A DNA stretch of 64,000 bases, from the NCBI RefSeq assembly GCF_009914055.1, contig NZ_CP028271.1, positions 2,976,001-3,040,000 on the forward strand, read 5' to 3'. The notes under the pieces were generated by a model. The model saw only the letters and a program-made list of their open reading frames with translations. It did no database searches and was not told where the DNA came from. This DNA comes from Mixta intestinalis (GTDB lineage Bacteria; Pseudomonadota; Gammaproteobacteria; Enterobacterales; Enterobacteriaceae). The translations under genes and the position numbers were made by a program. Positions 18,088 through 27,604 of this stretch are shown piece after piece (position 1 is the first letter of the stretch; each line of letters starts with the position of its first letter).

Positions 18088-20946
18088 TCAGGCTTCCGTT
18101 GTAGAGCCCAGCAGCCAGCGCTGCCAGCTCTCCTGAACAATCTGCCGCTCGTGCATAAAGGCATCCGGCGCAACGTGCCCCGCCTGTTCCTGTAGAGCCA
18201 GGTGATGCAGCTCATCACGCAGCGTCACGTAAGCCTGCGTTAGCGCCTCCGCCTCACGCTGGGAGATTTTGTCATGCCGCGCCAGTAGTTCAAGTATACG
18301 CACGTTATCAGACCAACCCGTTAGCGCAGGCTCTTCGGCGGCGTAACGGAGCACCAGATATTGCGTAATAAACTCAATGTCCGTGATACCGCCCTCATCA
18401 GCTTTGATATCCCAGCGCCCCTTATGCTTATGGCTCAAATGGGCGTACATCTTTTCGCGCATCTCACGCACTTCGGTTTGTAACGTCGCCGCCTCGCGTG
18501 GCAGGCAGAGCGTATGGCGACGAATGGCCTCAAAGCGTTTATTCAACGCGGGTTCGCCATAAACGATGCGTGCCCGCACCAGCGCCTGATGTTCCCAGGT
18601 CCAGGCATCGTTACGCTGGTACTCATCAAACGCGTCCATGGTACTGACCAGCATACCGGCTGAACCGGAAGGCCGCAGACGCGCATCCACCTCATACAAG
18701 ATGCCCGATGAGGTACGGGTGCTGAACAGATGCATCACGCGCTGCGCCAGGCGCAGGTAGAACTGACGCCCGTCAATAACCCGTTCGCCGTCGGTAACGG
18801 CATCAATCGGACAATCGTGCAGGAAAACCAGATCGAGATCGGAACGATATCCCAGCTCCCAGCCGCCCAGCTTGCCATAGCCGACAACGGCGAAGCCGCG
18901 CTCGTTTTGTTGCAGATGTGATGGCTTGCCGTAACGCTGAACCATCATATTCCACGCCTGCTGCACCACTGCCTGAATAATCGCTTCCGCCAGCCAGGTA
19001 AGATGATCGCTGACTTTCATCACCGGCAGCGTACCGGCAATATCGGCGGCGGCAATGCGCAGCTGCTGCACCTGCTTAAACTGGCGCAGCGCTTCCAGTT
19101 GCTGTTCCTCATCCTCTTCCGGGATACGCAGCAGATACTGACGCAGCTCATCCCGGTAGGCATCGGTCGCGGTTGGCTGATAAAGCGTAGCGGGATCAAG
19201 AAGCTCATCCAGCAGCAGCGGATAGCGCGCCAGCTGGCTGGCGATCATCGGTGAGGCGGCACACAGGCGAATAAGCTGTTGTAACGCGCCGGGAGACTCC
19301 GTCAAGAGTTCGAGATAGGTAGTACGGGTCACTACGCCCAGCAACAGCGGAATCAGGCGTTCCAGAGTAAGATCGGCATCAGCACGTACGCAGACCTCAT
19401 TCAGCAAACGCGGCATCAGCTGATCGAGCGCCAGCCTTCCCCGTGGTCCGATAGTGCGTTTATCAACATCGCGTCGGAAATCAGTCAGGAGGCGGAACAG
19501 GCGCTCCCTTGCTGCTTCATCAAGCTGCGTCAGCAGCGCGTCCAGATCGCTTTGATCCAGCTTATCGTGCCACAGCTCAGCCATTTCATGGCTGTCGTTC
19601 TCTTCCGCGCTCTCCGGGACATCCTCTCCGATGAGCTCGTTAAAGATCAGCCGCACCTGTGCCATCTGCTGTTCCAGCGCCTCAAGCAACGCCGTCCAGT
19701 CAGCAAAGCCCATCGCCCACGCCAGACGCGCCTGATTTAGCACATCCGTCGGCAACGTTTGCGTTTGCTCGTCAGCGATGCTTTGTAGCAGATTTTCCAG
19801 GCGGCGTAAAAAGAGATAAGCACCGCGTAGCGCACTAACCTGCGGCTCAGTCAGCAGGTTCAGCTCTTCAATAGCGGCAAGGGTTGGCAATAACGCGCGC
19901 TGTTGCAGCGTGCGTTCACGACCACCGCGAATTAGCTGGAAAACCTGTACGATAAATTCACATTCACGAATACCGCCAGCGCCCAGTTTAATGTTGTCCT
20001 TCAGACCGCGACGGCGCACCTCGCGCGCTATCATTCCTTTCATGTTGCGCAGCGACTGTATAACGCTGAAATCGATGTAGCGACGATAGATAAAGGGGCG
20101 TAGCATTTGCTGTAGCTCCTGGCTCCAGCGATCGTCGCTGTCGCCCATCAGGCGCGCTTTCACCATCGCGTAGCGCTCCCAGTCGCGCCCCTGCTCCTGA
20201 TAGTAATCTTCCAGCGCGGCAAAACTGAGTACCAGCGGGCCGCTATCCCCGAAGGGACGCAGACGCATATCCACACGATATACGAAGCCGTCCGCGGTTG
20301 CCTGATCGAGCACTTTGATCAAACGCTGGCCAAGGCGGGTAAAAAACTGCGCGTTATCTAATTCGCGGCGTCCGCCGTGCGTTACGCCATTTTCTGGCCA
20401 GACAAAAATCAGATCGATATCAGAAGAAAAATTCAGCTCGCCGCCGCCCAGTTTGCCCATGCCTAAAATCAGTAGGGGCTGAGGCTCACCGGCAGCATTG
20501 CATGGCGTGCCATATTCAATGCAGCACGCCTGCCACAGCCAGTCGCGCGCGGCGACGATCAGCGTCTCGGCCAGCGTACTGAGCTGTTTTAACGACATTT
20601 CGGTACTGCTTTCGCCTATGGCCTGCATCCAGGCGATACGTACCATCATTTGCCGCCGGAACAGGCGTAGCTGCCGCATCAGCGCCGCTTCGTCGCTGAC
20701 CGTTTGCAGCCCGGCGTTTAACCAGTCGGCATAGTGGCACCATTCATCAGGCTGCGGCTTTTCCTGCTCCAGCTGTTGCCACCATTCCGGATGCTGAAGC
20801 AGGCTATCGGTAATAAAATCGCTGAACGCCAGTACCGCCTGCTGCTGCATATTCAGAGACGCAAGCGAACGGTTTAGTCGCCCCGCCGCTTTTTCCGCCT
20901 GCGATTGCAGTAGCGCGGGCAGCGGTCCATGAAATGTTGGCAACAT
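18088..20946 (-). CDS. glnE: Glutamine synthetase adenylyltransferase/deadenylase
   Basis: Bifunctional enzyme that adenylylates and de-adenylylates glutamine synthetase in response to PII and glutamine. At 952 residues it is full length. Two nucleotidyltransferase domains are visible: GMGKLGGGELNFSSDIDLIF (about 162-181, the deadenylylase half) and GYGKLGGWELGYRSDLDLVF (about 694-713, the adenylylating half), each with the catalytic D-x-D. It is 20 bases after ygiF and upstream of hldE, as in E. coli. Confidence 0.97.
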   Translation of the reverse strand: MLPTFHGPLPALLQSQAEKAAGRLNRSLASLNMQQQAVLAFSDFITDSLLQHPEWWQQLEQEKPQPDEWCHYADWLNAGLQTVSDEAALMRQLRLFRRQMMVRIAWMQAIGESSTEMSLKQLSTLAETLIVAARDWLWQACCIEYGTPCNAAGEPQPLLILGMGKLGGGELNFSSDIDLIFVWPENGVTHGGRRELDNAQFFTRLGQRLIKVLDQATADGFVYRVDMRLRPFGDSGPLVLSFAALEDYYQEQGRDWERYAMVKARLMGDSDDRWSQELQQMLRPFIYRRYIDFSVIQSLRNMKGMIAREVRRRGLKDNIKLGAGGIRECEFIVQVFQLIRGGRERTLQQRALLPTLAAIEELNLLTEPQVSALRGAYLFLRRLENLLQSIADEQTQTLPTDVLNQARLAWAMGFADWTALLEALEQQMAQVRLIFNELIGEDVPESAEENDSHEMAELWHDKLDQSDLDALLTQLDEAARERLFRLLTDFRRDVDKRTIGPRGRLALDQLMPRLLNEVCVRADADLTLERLIPLLLGVVTRTTYLELLTESPGALQQLIRLCAASPMIASQLARYPLLLDELLDPATLYQPTATDAYRDELRQYLLRIPEEDEEQQLEALRQFKQVQQLRIAAADIAGTLPVMKVSDHLTWLAEAIIQAVVQQAWNMMVQRYGKPSHLQQNERGFAVVGYGKLGGWELGYRSDLDLVFLHDCPIDAVTDGERVIDGRQFYLRLAQRVMHLFSTRTSSGILYEVDARLRPSGSAGMLVSTMDAFDEYQRNDAWTWEHQALVRARIVYGEPALNKRFEAIRRHTLCLPREAATLQTEVREMREKMYAHLSHKHKGRWDIKADEGGITDIEFITQYLVLRYAAEEPALTGWSDNVRILELLARHDKISQREAEALTQAYVTLRDELHHLALQEQAGHVAPDAFMHERQIVQESWQRWLLGSTTEA

Positions 20947-20965
20947 AACTTCTCCCTAACGTTAA

Positions 20966-22270
20966 TCAGACCTTGCCGTTAAGCCAAAAAGCAGGTTGCC
21001 TTAGCGCCTGACGGCACAGCATATCCAGCTCACGATCGTGATGATTACGAATTGCCTGTGCCAGCTGCTGCCAGCCCTGTAACCAACTATCCACCGCTGC
21101 GGAGGGATAGGCACCTGCCAGCAGATGTACCGTCAGCAGATGATGCGTCAGACGTACCGACTTATCCTGATATTCATTGTGCTGGCGTATCGTACTGAAG
21201 GTCTCTTTCAGATCGGCGGCCACGCGCCCCAGCATAATATCGGCGAAGCGTTTGAAAGAACCCTGTAGCCGCTCAGCATTTTTCGCATCGATAAAGGGTT
21301 GCCAGCCAGCGCTGCTTAGCCAGGCGGTTAAGCTCAGCTGGGTATCCAGCCAGAGCGGGCTATAGCATATCGCTTGCGCTTCGGGCTGTTTCTGCTCCAG
21401 CGTCTCAAGCAGGCTGGTTAATTTTTGTCGCAGCGCGCTGCTGGCTTTGCGCGGCACCAGCCCACCGAATAGCGAAAAAGCCTGCCTTGCGGTTTCCAGC
21501 GCGTCCAGCACGGCACCCTGCGCCGCCGTTTCTCCACGTAGCCACAGCTCTTCATGGTATTGCCAGTGCTTCAGCGCCAGGGTGAGCGCCGCCTGCATTC
21601 CTTCTTCGATCGTTGCCTTAGGTTTTACCTGTAACACCGGTAACGGACGCAGCGGCTGCTCCGGTTTACCCTGCGCCAGCCAGTAGCCGCGCGCAGCTTT
21701 ACTCAGGCTACCTGGACGCAGCCCTCCCGCCTTGCCCAGCTCGGCGGCCAACGCCAGTACATCCGCCAGCTCACCCTGTTTCAGTTCCAGCTCAATTTCA
21801 TGCAGCGGTTCGCTCAGCGCGTTGGCGCTAACCTCTCCCCGATCCAGCGCAACTTCAATTTCACTGTTACCATAGCTGACCAACCAACGCTCACGCGCAA
21901 AATGCGTGGTAAACAACGGTTTTAGCTGCTGTTGCAGCGCGTTGATATCGCTTCCCTCAGGCCAGACTTCTGTCGGGAGGCGGGTAATATCCAGTTCCGG
22001 CTGGGTAAGCTCGACGTTATACTCAGGGCGTTGATGCAAACCGCCAATCGTCTGGCCTGCCGTTTTCAGGGTCATTTCATAACGTTCCCCGATGCCACGG
22101 ATACGCAACCCCATATCCCAGCGGCGCAGCTGATTGTCGGGCGTTTCATAATAGATGTTAGTTAACGCTATCGGTGCGCTGTATTGATGGGGCCATGCAG
22201 CCAGTTGACTGCCAAGCCGATCCGCCGCCTGAGGCGTTGCAATGAACTTTAACTCGATTTCAATGGTCAT
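20966..22270 (-). CDS. ygiF: Inorganic triphosphatase YgiF (CYTH-CHAD)
   Basis: Hydrolyses tripolyphosphate. The 434-residue protein opens with the CYTH signature MTIEIELKFIA (ExExK), and the basic and acidic residues of the eight-strand tunnel follow up to about residue 200. The C-terminal half (about 220-430) is an alpha-helical CHAD domain rich in His, Arg and Lys, which binds polyphosphate in other proteins. It begins the ygiF-glnE-hldE run and is divergent from ygiM. Confidence 0.94.
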   Translation of the reverse strand: MTIEIELKFIATPQAADRLGSQLAAWPHQYSAPIALTNIYYETPDNQLRRWDMGLRIRGIGERYEMTLKTAGQTIGGLHQRPEYNVELTQPELDITRLPTEVWPEGSDINALQQQLKPLFTTHFARERWLVSYGNSEIEVALDRGEVSANALSEPLHEIELELKQGELADVLALAAELGKAGGLRPGSLSKAARGYWLAQGKPEQPLRPLPVLQVKPKATIEEGMQAALTLALKHWQYHEELWLRGETAAQGAVLDALETARQAFSLFGGLVPRKASSALRQKLTSLLETLEQKQPEAQAICYSPLWLDTQLSLTAWLSSAGWQPFIDAKNAERLQGSFKRFADIMLGRVAADLKETFSTIRQHNEYQDKSVRLTHHLLTVHLLAGAYPSAAVDSWLQGWQQLAQAIRNHHDRELDMLCRQALRQPAFWLNGKV

Positions 22271-22458
22271 AATTTTTCATTCATCTTTCACTGGCGCAGA
22301 TTTCAGGAATAAGCCGAAGAGTAATGCAGATAACCCTCTGCTGTCTCTGCTTTATTATGTATTCGCGAGCGTTGCCGCATCAGCTTGAGACCAGGATAGT
22401 TCTCATTCAGATTTTTGCGTAGCCTATCCAGACTGTGCCCTAAAATTTTCCGGAACAC

Positions 22459-23097
22459 ATGAAAAAACGATATCGAATGAATAAATCACACCTTATTGCT
22501 CTGACTTTGCTGACATTCAGCGTTACTTTGCCCGTCCATGCCGAAGAGAAACGTTATATTTCTGATGAGTTATCTACTTGGGTTCGCAGCGGCCCCGGCG
22601 ATCAATATCGTCTGGTCGGCAAGCTGAACGCAGGCGAACAGGTCACGCTGTTACAGACCAACAGCCAAAGCCAGTATGGACAGATTCGTGATGCAGAAGG
22701 CAAAACCAACTGGATCCCACTGGCGCAGCTTAGCGCCGAGCCGAGCCTGCGTACACGTGTGCCGCAGCTTGAGAAGCAGGTTAAAGATCTGACCGATAAG
22801 CTGGCAAATATTGACAACAGCTGGAATCAGCGCACGGCGGATATGCAGAAGAAAGTTGCGGCCAGCGATAGTGTGATTAACGGCCTGAAAGAAGAAAACC
22901 AGCAGCTGAAAAACCAGCTGATCGTCGCACAGAAGAAAGTTAACGCGGCGAATGTGCAGCTGGATGACAAACAACGTACCATTATTATGCAGTGGTTTAT
23001 GTATGGCGGTGGTGTTGCAGGCGTAGGTTTACTGCTGGGTCTGCTGCTGCCGCACATGATTCCACGCCGGAAGAAAAACAACCGCTGGATGAATTAA
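22459..23097 (+). CDS. ygiM: SH3-domain membrane protein YgiM
   Basis: TIGR04211-type protein: signal peptide (about 1-28, ending VHA), bacterial SH3 domain (about 32-95, TWVRSGPGDQYRLVGKLNAG), a long coiled coil (about 100-170) and one C-terminal transmembrane helix (GGGVAGVGLLLGLLLPHMI) with a basic tail RRKKNNRWMN. The coiled coil would sit in the periplasm. Function is unknown. Another ATG 18 bases downstream is possible; the first is kept because GGAACAC precedes it. Followed by cca, as in E. coli. Confidence 0.9.
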   Translation: MKKRYRMNKSHLIALTLLTFSVTLPVHAEEKRYISDELSTWVRSGPGDQYRLVGKLNAGEQVTLLQTNSQSQYGQIRDAEGKTNWIPLAQLSAEPSLRTRVPQLEKQVKDLTDKLANIDNSWNQRTADMQKKVAASDSVINGLKEENQQLKNQLIVAQKKVNAANVQLDDKQRTIIMQWFMYGGGVAGVGLLLGLLLPHMIPRRKKNNRWMN

Positions 23098-23283
23098 CCA
23101 GCCGTTTTTCCCCATTTTCGTCTCCACGGCAACAGGGCTTACAGGCGGCCCTGCTGTTGTCATGTCCGTCATTCTGCGATTGTTGTGCCAGAATAACTGT
23201 CAGGAAGCGATTTTAAGCTACCGGTACGGCAAACCGATACCGGTACGCCTGATATTTAATTGACTGAACACTGGAGTTCCTTA

Positions 23284-24510
23284 GTGAAAACATATCTTGT
23301 CGGCGGCGCGGTTCGCGATGGTTTACTTAAGCTGCCGGTCAAAGACAAAGATTGGGTCGTGGTCGGCGCCACGCCTGAAATGATGCTGGAGCAGGGTTAC
23401 CAGCAGGTGGGCCGCGACTTTCCGGTTTTTCTGCATCCTGAAAGCCGGGAAGAGTATGCGCTGGCGCGTACCGAACGCAAATCAGGCAGCGGTTATACCG
23501 GTTTCGTCACCTGGTCAGCGCCTGATGTCACCTTAGAGCAGGATCTGCAACGGCGCGATCTGACCATCAACGCTATCGCTCAGGATGAGGCGGGCAACTA
23601 TATCGATCCTTACCACGGATGTGAGGATCTGGAAAAGCGCCTGCTGCGCCATGTCTCAGCGGCCTTTGTCGAGGATCCGCTGCGCGTGCTGCGCGTGGCA
23701 CGCTTTGCTGCCCGTTACGCGCACCTGGGTTTTCGCATTGCCGAAGAAACCCAGGCGCTAATGTGTCAGATGGTTACCGGCGGTGAACTCGCCGACTTAA
23801 CCGCCGAGCGCGTCTGGAAAGAGACGGAGAACGCGCTGCGCGCCCGTAACCCGCAGGTTTATTTTCAGGTGCTGCGCGACTGCGGCGCGCTGGCAGTACT
23901 TTTTCCTGAGATCGATAAGCTGTTTGGCGTCCCGGCACCGGCTAAATGGCACCCGGAAATCGATACCGGCGTGCATACATTGATGACGCTGGCGATCGCC
24001 GCTCAGCTCACACCAGAACCGGATGTGCGCTTCGCCACGCTCTGTCATGATGTCGGCAAGGGGCTGACGCCGCCGGAAAAATGGCCCAGCCATCCCGGTC
24101 ATGGCGTTGCTGGCGTACCGCTGGTGGAGGCGATGTGCCACCGTCTGCGTATCCCCAACCAGCTGCGCGATCTCGCCATGCTGGTCGCGGAATTTCACGA
24201 TATGGTGCACACCATTGAGAAACAGCCAACAGAGCGGCTGATTACCCTGTTCGATCGCATCGATGCCTGGCGCAAACCGCTGCGGGTTGAGCAGCTGGCG
24301 CAAACCAGCGAAGCGGATGCGCGCGGACGCACCGGCTGGGAGAATAATCCTTATCCTCAAGGCATTTACCTGCGCGAGGCGTTTCAGATCGCGCTGGCGG
24401 TACCGACCAAAGCGGTTATCGAAGCTGGATTTAAAGGCGTTCAGGTGCGCGAGGAGCTGACCCGGCGTCGGATCGAAGCGCTGGATAACTGGCGTACCAG
24501 CCGTGGCTGA
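23284..24510 (+). CDS. cca: Multifunctional CCA-adding tRNA nucleotidyltransferase
   Basis: Adds and repairs the CCA end of tRNAs without a nucleic-acid template. The 408-residue chain starts at a GTG giving VKTYLVGGAVRDGLLKLPVKD; TGGAGTT lies seven bases upstream, and a TTG eight codons earlier fits less well. GGAVRD and the DxD-type motif in KDKDW are the class II nucleotidyltransferase core; RRDLTINAIAQD is the next motif. A C-terminal HD domain (HPEIDTGVHT and LCHDVGKG, about 220-265) gives phosphatase/phosphodiesterase activity in gamma-proteobacteria. Confidence 0.96.
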   Translation: MKTYLVGGAVRDGLLKLPVKDKDWVVVGATPEMMLEQGYQQVGRDFPVFLHPESREEYALARTERKSGSGYTGFVTWSAPDVTLEQDLQRRDLTINAIAQDEAGNYIDPYHGCEDLEKRLLRHVSAAFVEDPLRVLRVARFAARYAHLGFRIAEETQALMCQMVTGGELADLTAERVWKETENALRARNPQVYFQVLRDCGALAVLFPEIDKLFGVPAPAKWHPEIDTGVHTLMTLAIAAQLTPEPDVRFATLCHDVGKGLTPPEKWPSHPGHGVAGVPLVEAMCHRLRIPNQLRDLAMLVAEFHDMVHTIEKQPTERLITLFDRIDAWRKPLRVEQLAQTSEADARGRTGWENNPYPQGIYLREAFQIALAVPTKAVIEAGFKGVQVREELTRRRIEALDNWRTSRG

Positions 24511-24517
24511 CAGGGAT

Positions 24518-24548
24518 AAAAAAAGGAGGCGCTGATGCCTCCTTTTTT
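24518..24548. terminator. Bidirectional terminator between cca and uppP
   Basis: A-run, GGAGGC, six-base loop, GCCTCC, T-run between the stops of two convergent genes: a symmetrical rho-independent terminator. Confidence 0.9.
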
Positions 24549-24562
24549 AATCGTCTGCTGCG

Positions 24563-25381
24563 TTAGACAAAAACCAGGTAAACCGCAGCGGCAACGATAA
24601 AACGGTAGATGGCGAAAGGCACAAAGGAGATACGCTTAATCAGATGCAGGAAGAACTTAATCGCCAGCAGCGCAATGATAAACGCAGTGACAAAGCCCAC
24701 GGCGAACATCGGCAGATCGTCCATCGACAGGAAGCCCATACTTTTATACAAATCGAGTACGGTAGCGCCCATCATCATCGGCACGGCAAGAATAAAGGAG
24801 AATTCTGAAGCGGCATAACGGCTCACGCCCATCAGCATCCCGCCGGAGATTGTTGCGCCAGAACGAGAGAATCCCGGCCAGAGAGCCAGACACTGGAAGC
24901 AGCCAATAATGAAAGCCTGGCGGTAAGTGATGTCATCGATACCCGGCGCTTTCGGCTGTTTGGGCTTCAGAAACTCAGCCACCAGCAACAGTACGCCGCC
25001 GACAATCAGCGCATACATCACGTTGACAGGATTAAAGAGCGTCTTAATTTGATCGTGCAGGATCAGCCCGATCGCTACCGCAGGGACCATGCCCAGCAGG
25101 ATATGAATCAGCGTCAGGTGACCGGTTCCGCTACCTTCATGCTTAACCTGACCGAAGTGAATACCAATCAGACCAAACAGCCGCCGCCAGAACATAACCA
25201 CCACGGCAAGAATAGATCCAAGCTGAATCACGACTTCAAACGTTTCTGCCTTATCGCCTTCAAAACCCAGCAGATGTCCAACAATGATCATATGACCGGT
25301 GGATGAGACAGGAAGAAACTCTGTCAGCCCCTCGACAATGCCGAGAATTGCAGCCACCCAGAGCTGATGAATATCTGCCAT
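24563..25381 (-). CDS. uppP: Undecaprenyl-diphosphate phosphatase UppP (BacA)
   Basis: Inner-membrane enzyme that recycles undecaprenyl diphosphate to the monophosphate carrier for peptidoglycan and O-antigen synthesis; its dosage affects bacitracin resistance. The 272-residue protein has about eight transmembrane helices. EGLTEFLPVSSTGHMIIVGHL (about 17-37) and PGFSRSGATISGGMLMG (about 168-184) are the two conserved catalytic segments, with Glu, Ser, His and Arg residues present. The ATG after a TTG codon is taken as start. Confidence 0.96.
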   Translation of the reverse strand: MADIHQLWVAAILGIVEGLTEFLPVSSTGHMIIVGHLLGFEGDKAETFEVVIQLGSILAVVVMFWRRLFGLIGIHFGQVKHEGSGTGHLTLIHILLGMVPAVAIGLILHDQIKTLFNPVNVMYALIVGGVLLLVAEFLKPKQPKAPGIDDITYRQAFIIGCFQCLALWPGFSRSGATISGGMLMGVSRYAASEFSFILAVPMMMGATVLDLYKSMGFLSMDDLPMFAVGFVTAFIIALLAIKFFLHLIKRISFVPFAIYRFIVAAAVYLVFV

Positions 25382-25554
25382 CAAAAGTCCTCTACCCTAA
25401 TGTTTTAGCCATTAAAAAGGCGGACGTTCGAAACGTAACCGCCAGAAAAGATGCCAACTCAGCGTTATGCCAGCTATATGACAGCCATAATGTGGTTCGG
25501 TTTCATTGTGATAGCAATCACATTGGATCTATTTCAGAATAGTCCCCGCCGGGG

Positions 25555-25908
25555 CTAACGGGCTCCGCGCTCAATAATGACGCCTACCCGAGCGGCCTGG
25601 GCAACGGCGCCAGGCTTACTGACCTTGATACGTACCCAGGGCGAGCCAAAGCGCGTTAACAGCAGGTTGGCCACCTCTTCCGCTACCCTTTCTACCAGCG
25701 CAAAACGCCCCTGACCAACATGGTCGATAATCAGAGTGGCAACGTCGGCATAGCTCAGACAATCATTCACATCATCGCTGGCCGCCGCCTTTTGATTATC
25801 CCAGGCCATTTCGACATCGAAAACCAGCTTCTGCTGAATAGTCTGTTCCCAGTCGTAAACGCCAATGGTAGTGATTACCGACAGCTGTTCTATAAATACG
25901 ATATCCAT
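25555..25908 (-). CDS. folB: Dihydroneopterin aldolase
   Basis: Folate-pathway enzyme splitting 7,8-dihydroneopterin to 6-hydroxymethyl-dihydropterin and glycolaldehyde. The 117-residue length is typical. MDIVFIEQLSVITTIGVYDWE holds the substrate-binding Tyr and Glu, and the lysine in WVRIKVSKPGAVAQA near residue 98 is the catalytic Lys. Stands between uppP and the divergent plsY, as in E. coli. Confidence 0.95.
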   Translation of the reverse strand: MDIVFIEQLSVITTIGVYDWEQTIQQKLVFDVEMAWDNQKAAASDDVNDCLSYADVATLIIDHVGQGRFALVERVAEEVANLLLTRFGSPWVRIKVSKPGAVAQAARVGVIIERGAR

Positions 25909-26015
25909 GATGGCAGTCTCTGTTTTTGCGTTAACCGGATACCACTTCCGGCGAATTATGCGTATTATCCACAGATGATGAGACTAAAACGACCCTTACG
26001 AAACGGAACGGTGTT

Positions 26016-26615
26016 ATGAGTGCAATCGCGCTTGGTATGATCATTTTCGCGTATCTGTGCGGCTCTGTCTCCAGTGCCATCCTGGTGTGTCGGCTCGCAG
26101 GCCTCCCCGATCCGCGCCATAACGGGTCAGGCAATCCCGGTGCCACAAACGTATTGCGTATCGGTGGTAAAGGCGCAGCGGCGGCGGTGCTGGTGTTCGA
26201 TATCCTGAAAGGGATGTTGCCGGTATGGCTGGCTTATGAAATGGGCGTTTCTCCGGTTTATCTTGGTCTGACGGCAATTGCTGCCTGCCTGGGCCATATC
26301 TATCCCGTTTTCTTTCGTTTTCGCGGCGGTAAAGGCGTGGCTACGGCACTGGGTGCCATTGCGCCTATCGGCTGGGATCTGACCGGCCTGATGACCGGAA
26401 CCTGGCTGTTGACCGTGCTGCTGAGCGGCTATTCATCGCTGGGTGCTATCGTCAGCGCGCTGATTGCGCCTTTTTATGTCTGGTGGTTCAAGCCGCAGTT
26501 TACCTTCCCGGTCGCGATGCTTTCCTGCCTGATACTGTTACGCCATCATGATAATATTCAGCGTCTGTGGCGCGGACAGGAATCAAAAATCTGGAAAAAA
26601 AAGCGTAAGCCTTGA
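26016..26615 (+). CDS. plsY: Acyl-phosphate:glycerol-3-phosphate acyltransferase PlsY
   Basis: Inner-membrane enzyme that transfers an acyl group from acyl-phosphate to glycerol 3-phosphate, the first phospholipid step. The 199-residue protein has about five membrane helices. The three conserved loops are seen: SGNPGATNVLR (about 38-48), HIYPVFFRFRGGKGVATALG (about 92-111) and the late HHDNIQRLWRGQESK segment. Divergent from folB. Confidence 0.95.
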   Translation: MSAIALGMIIFAYLCGSVSSAILVCRLAGLPDPRHNGSGNPGATNVLRIGGKGAAAAVLVFDILKGMLPVWLAYEMGVSPVYLGLTAIAACLGHIYPVFFRFRGGKGVATALGAIAPIGWDLTGLMTGTWLLTVLLSGYSSLGAIVSALIAPFYVWWFKPQFTFPVAMLSCLILLRHHDNIQRLWRGQESKIWKKKRKP

Positions 26616-26924
26616 GCTTATTTTATTCGCTGGCATATTTCACGTCGACTGACAAATTACGATGGCGGGAAAAATGCCTGGTGAAGGCATAAAATAATCA
26701 CTTTCCATCTTTTATTCGTTAAGCTCAATCGTCCAGCAGATAAACGCTGCCGACATCAACATTAAACCAAAAGAAATAATTAATTAACTATAGGAATAGT
26801 TTATATTTCTTTTTATCCTCTTTTCGTTCGCAAATAAAACTTTTACGATAGTAAGCACCGCTTATTTTATTAAGGTAGTTGTGTTTTACAAGTAACTCAC
26901 TAACACCTTAAAAGGAAAACAAAA
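26616..26924. other. AT-rich upstream region of the microcin-like gene
   Basis: A sharp drop in GC content follows the plsY stop. No gene recognised. The last 40 bases carry the ribosome site AAAAGGAAAAC for the next gene, and AT-rich hexamers around 26795-26880 could serve as its promoter, though none stands out. Confidence 0.4.
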
Positions 26925-27134
26925 ATGAGAAATCTTACTACGCGTGAAATCAATCATGTCAGCGGTGGCGCTTATCTGGGCGAGGATGGAAAAATACATA
27001 ACGATGTACCTGAGTGGCAGCAAGTTTTAGATATCGTTAAGAACGCGATTTATGATTTCCTGAACCCCATCGCCAAACTGTTTGGCTTTGAACTGACTCC
27101 TCCTGGATCTATGGTAGGCGCCAGCAAACCTTAA
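26925..27134 (+). CDS. Putative microcin/bacteriocin precursor with double-glycine leader
   Basis: A 69-residue peptide. Its first 15 residues, MRNLTTREINHVSGG, have the length and pattern of the class II microcin leader (microcin V: MRTLTLNELDSVSGG), which a peptidase-containing ABC exporter removes after GG. The predicted mature part (54 residues, no cysteine) has an amphipathic stretch EWQQVLDIVKNAIYDFL near residues 30-46 and a flexible G/P/S-rich end. AAGGAA sits seven bases before the ATG. No exporter or recognisable immunity gene adjoins it, so it is an orphan that would need export machinery elsewhere. An alternative is a non-bacteriocin GG-leader peptide. Confidence 0.65.
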   Translation: MRNLTTREINHVSGGAYLGEDGKIHNDVPEWQQVLDIVKNAIYDFLNPIAKLFGFELTPPGSMVGASKP

Positions 27135-27146
27135 TCAGAAAATGTG

Positions 27147-27186
27147 AATAACGTCGAATTGCTGCTGCCAGTATATCGACGTTATT
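27147..27186 (+). terminator. Hairpin after the microcin-like gene
   Basis: A perfect 11-bp inverted repeat, AATAACGTCGA and TCGACGTTATT, surrounds an 18-base loop just after the peptide stop. It lacks a long T-run, so termination or mRNA protection are both possible. Confidence 0.5.
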
Positions 27187-27604
27187 TACCCGGCCTCGTT
27201 TATTGACGCCACATGCGAGGCCGATACAATGATGACTTTCGTTATTTATCTTCGCTGCATATTTTCCTGATATAAAAAAACAAACCAGAATATAATCGGA
27301 ACAGGTCCGTTCTTTTTAATACACAGGTTGCGAATACTACTTATCTAAGCTGGTATTACTAAGCAACGTCATAAGCGATCGGACTTATTATCCTGCTACA
27401 ATAAACGAACCAGCAATCATAATCGGTTGCTTTCTTAAATCAGATAACGGCGTTAAAACGAGCTGAACGCACAAAACAGTAAACGCCATAACGCCTGAAT
27501 AAGCTGTCAGATAATCCGCTAACGTAATAACAAACAAGGGCGGCTACTTATTAAGTTGCCAGCCCTTTGGCGCAAGATGGTTACGTTGTGAAAAAACGCC
27601 CTGC
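27187..27604. other. AT-rich stretch with no recognised gene
   Basis: Contains a second inverted pair, CGGCCTCG and CGAGGCCG (27191-27223), and otherwise only very short open frames. I looked for a small immunity gene for the microcin-like peptide and found no convincing frame with a ribosome site on either strand. Confidence 0.4.
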
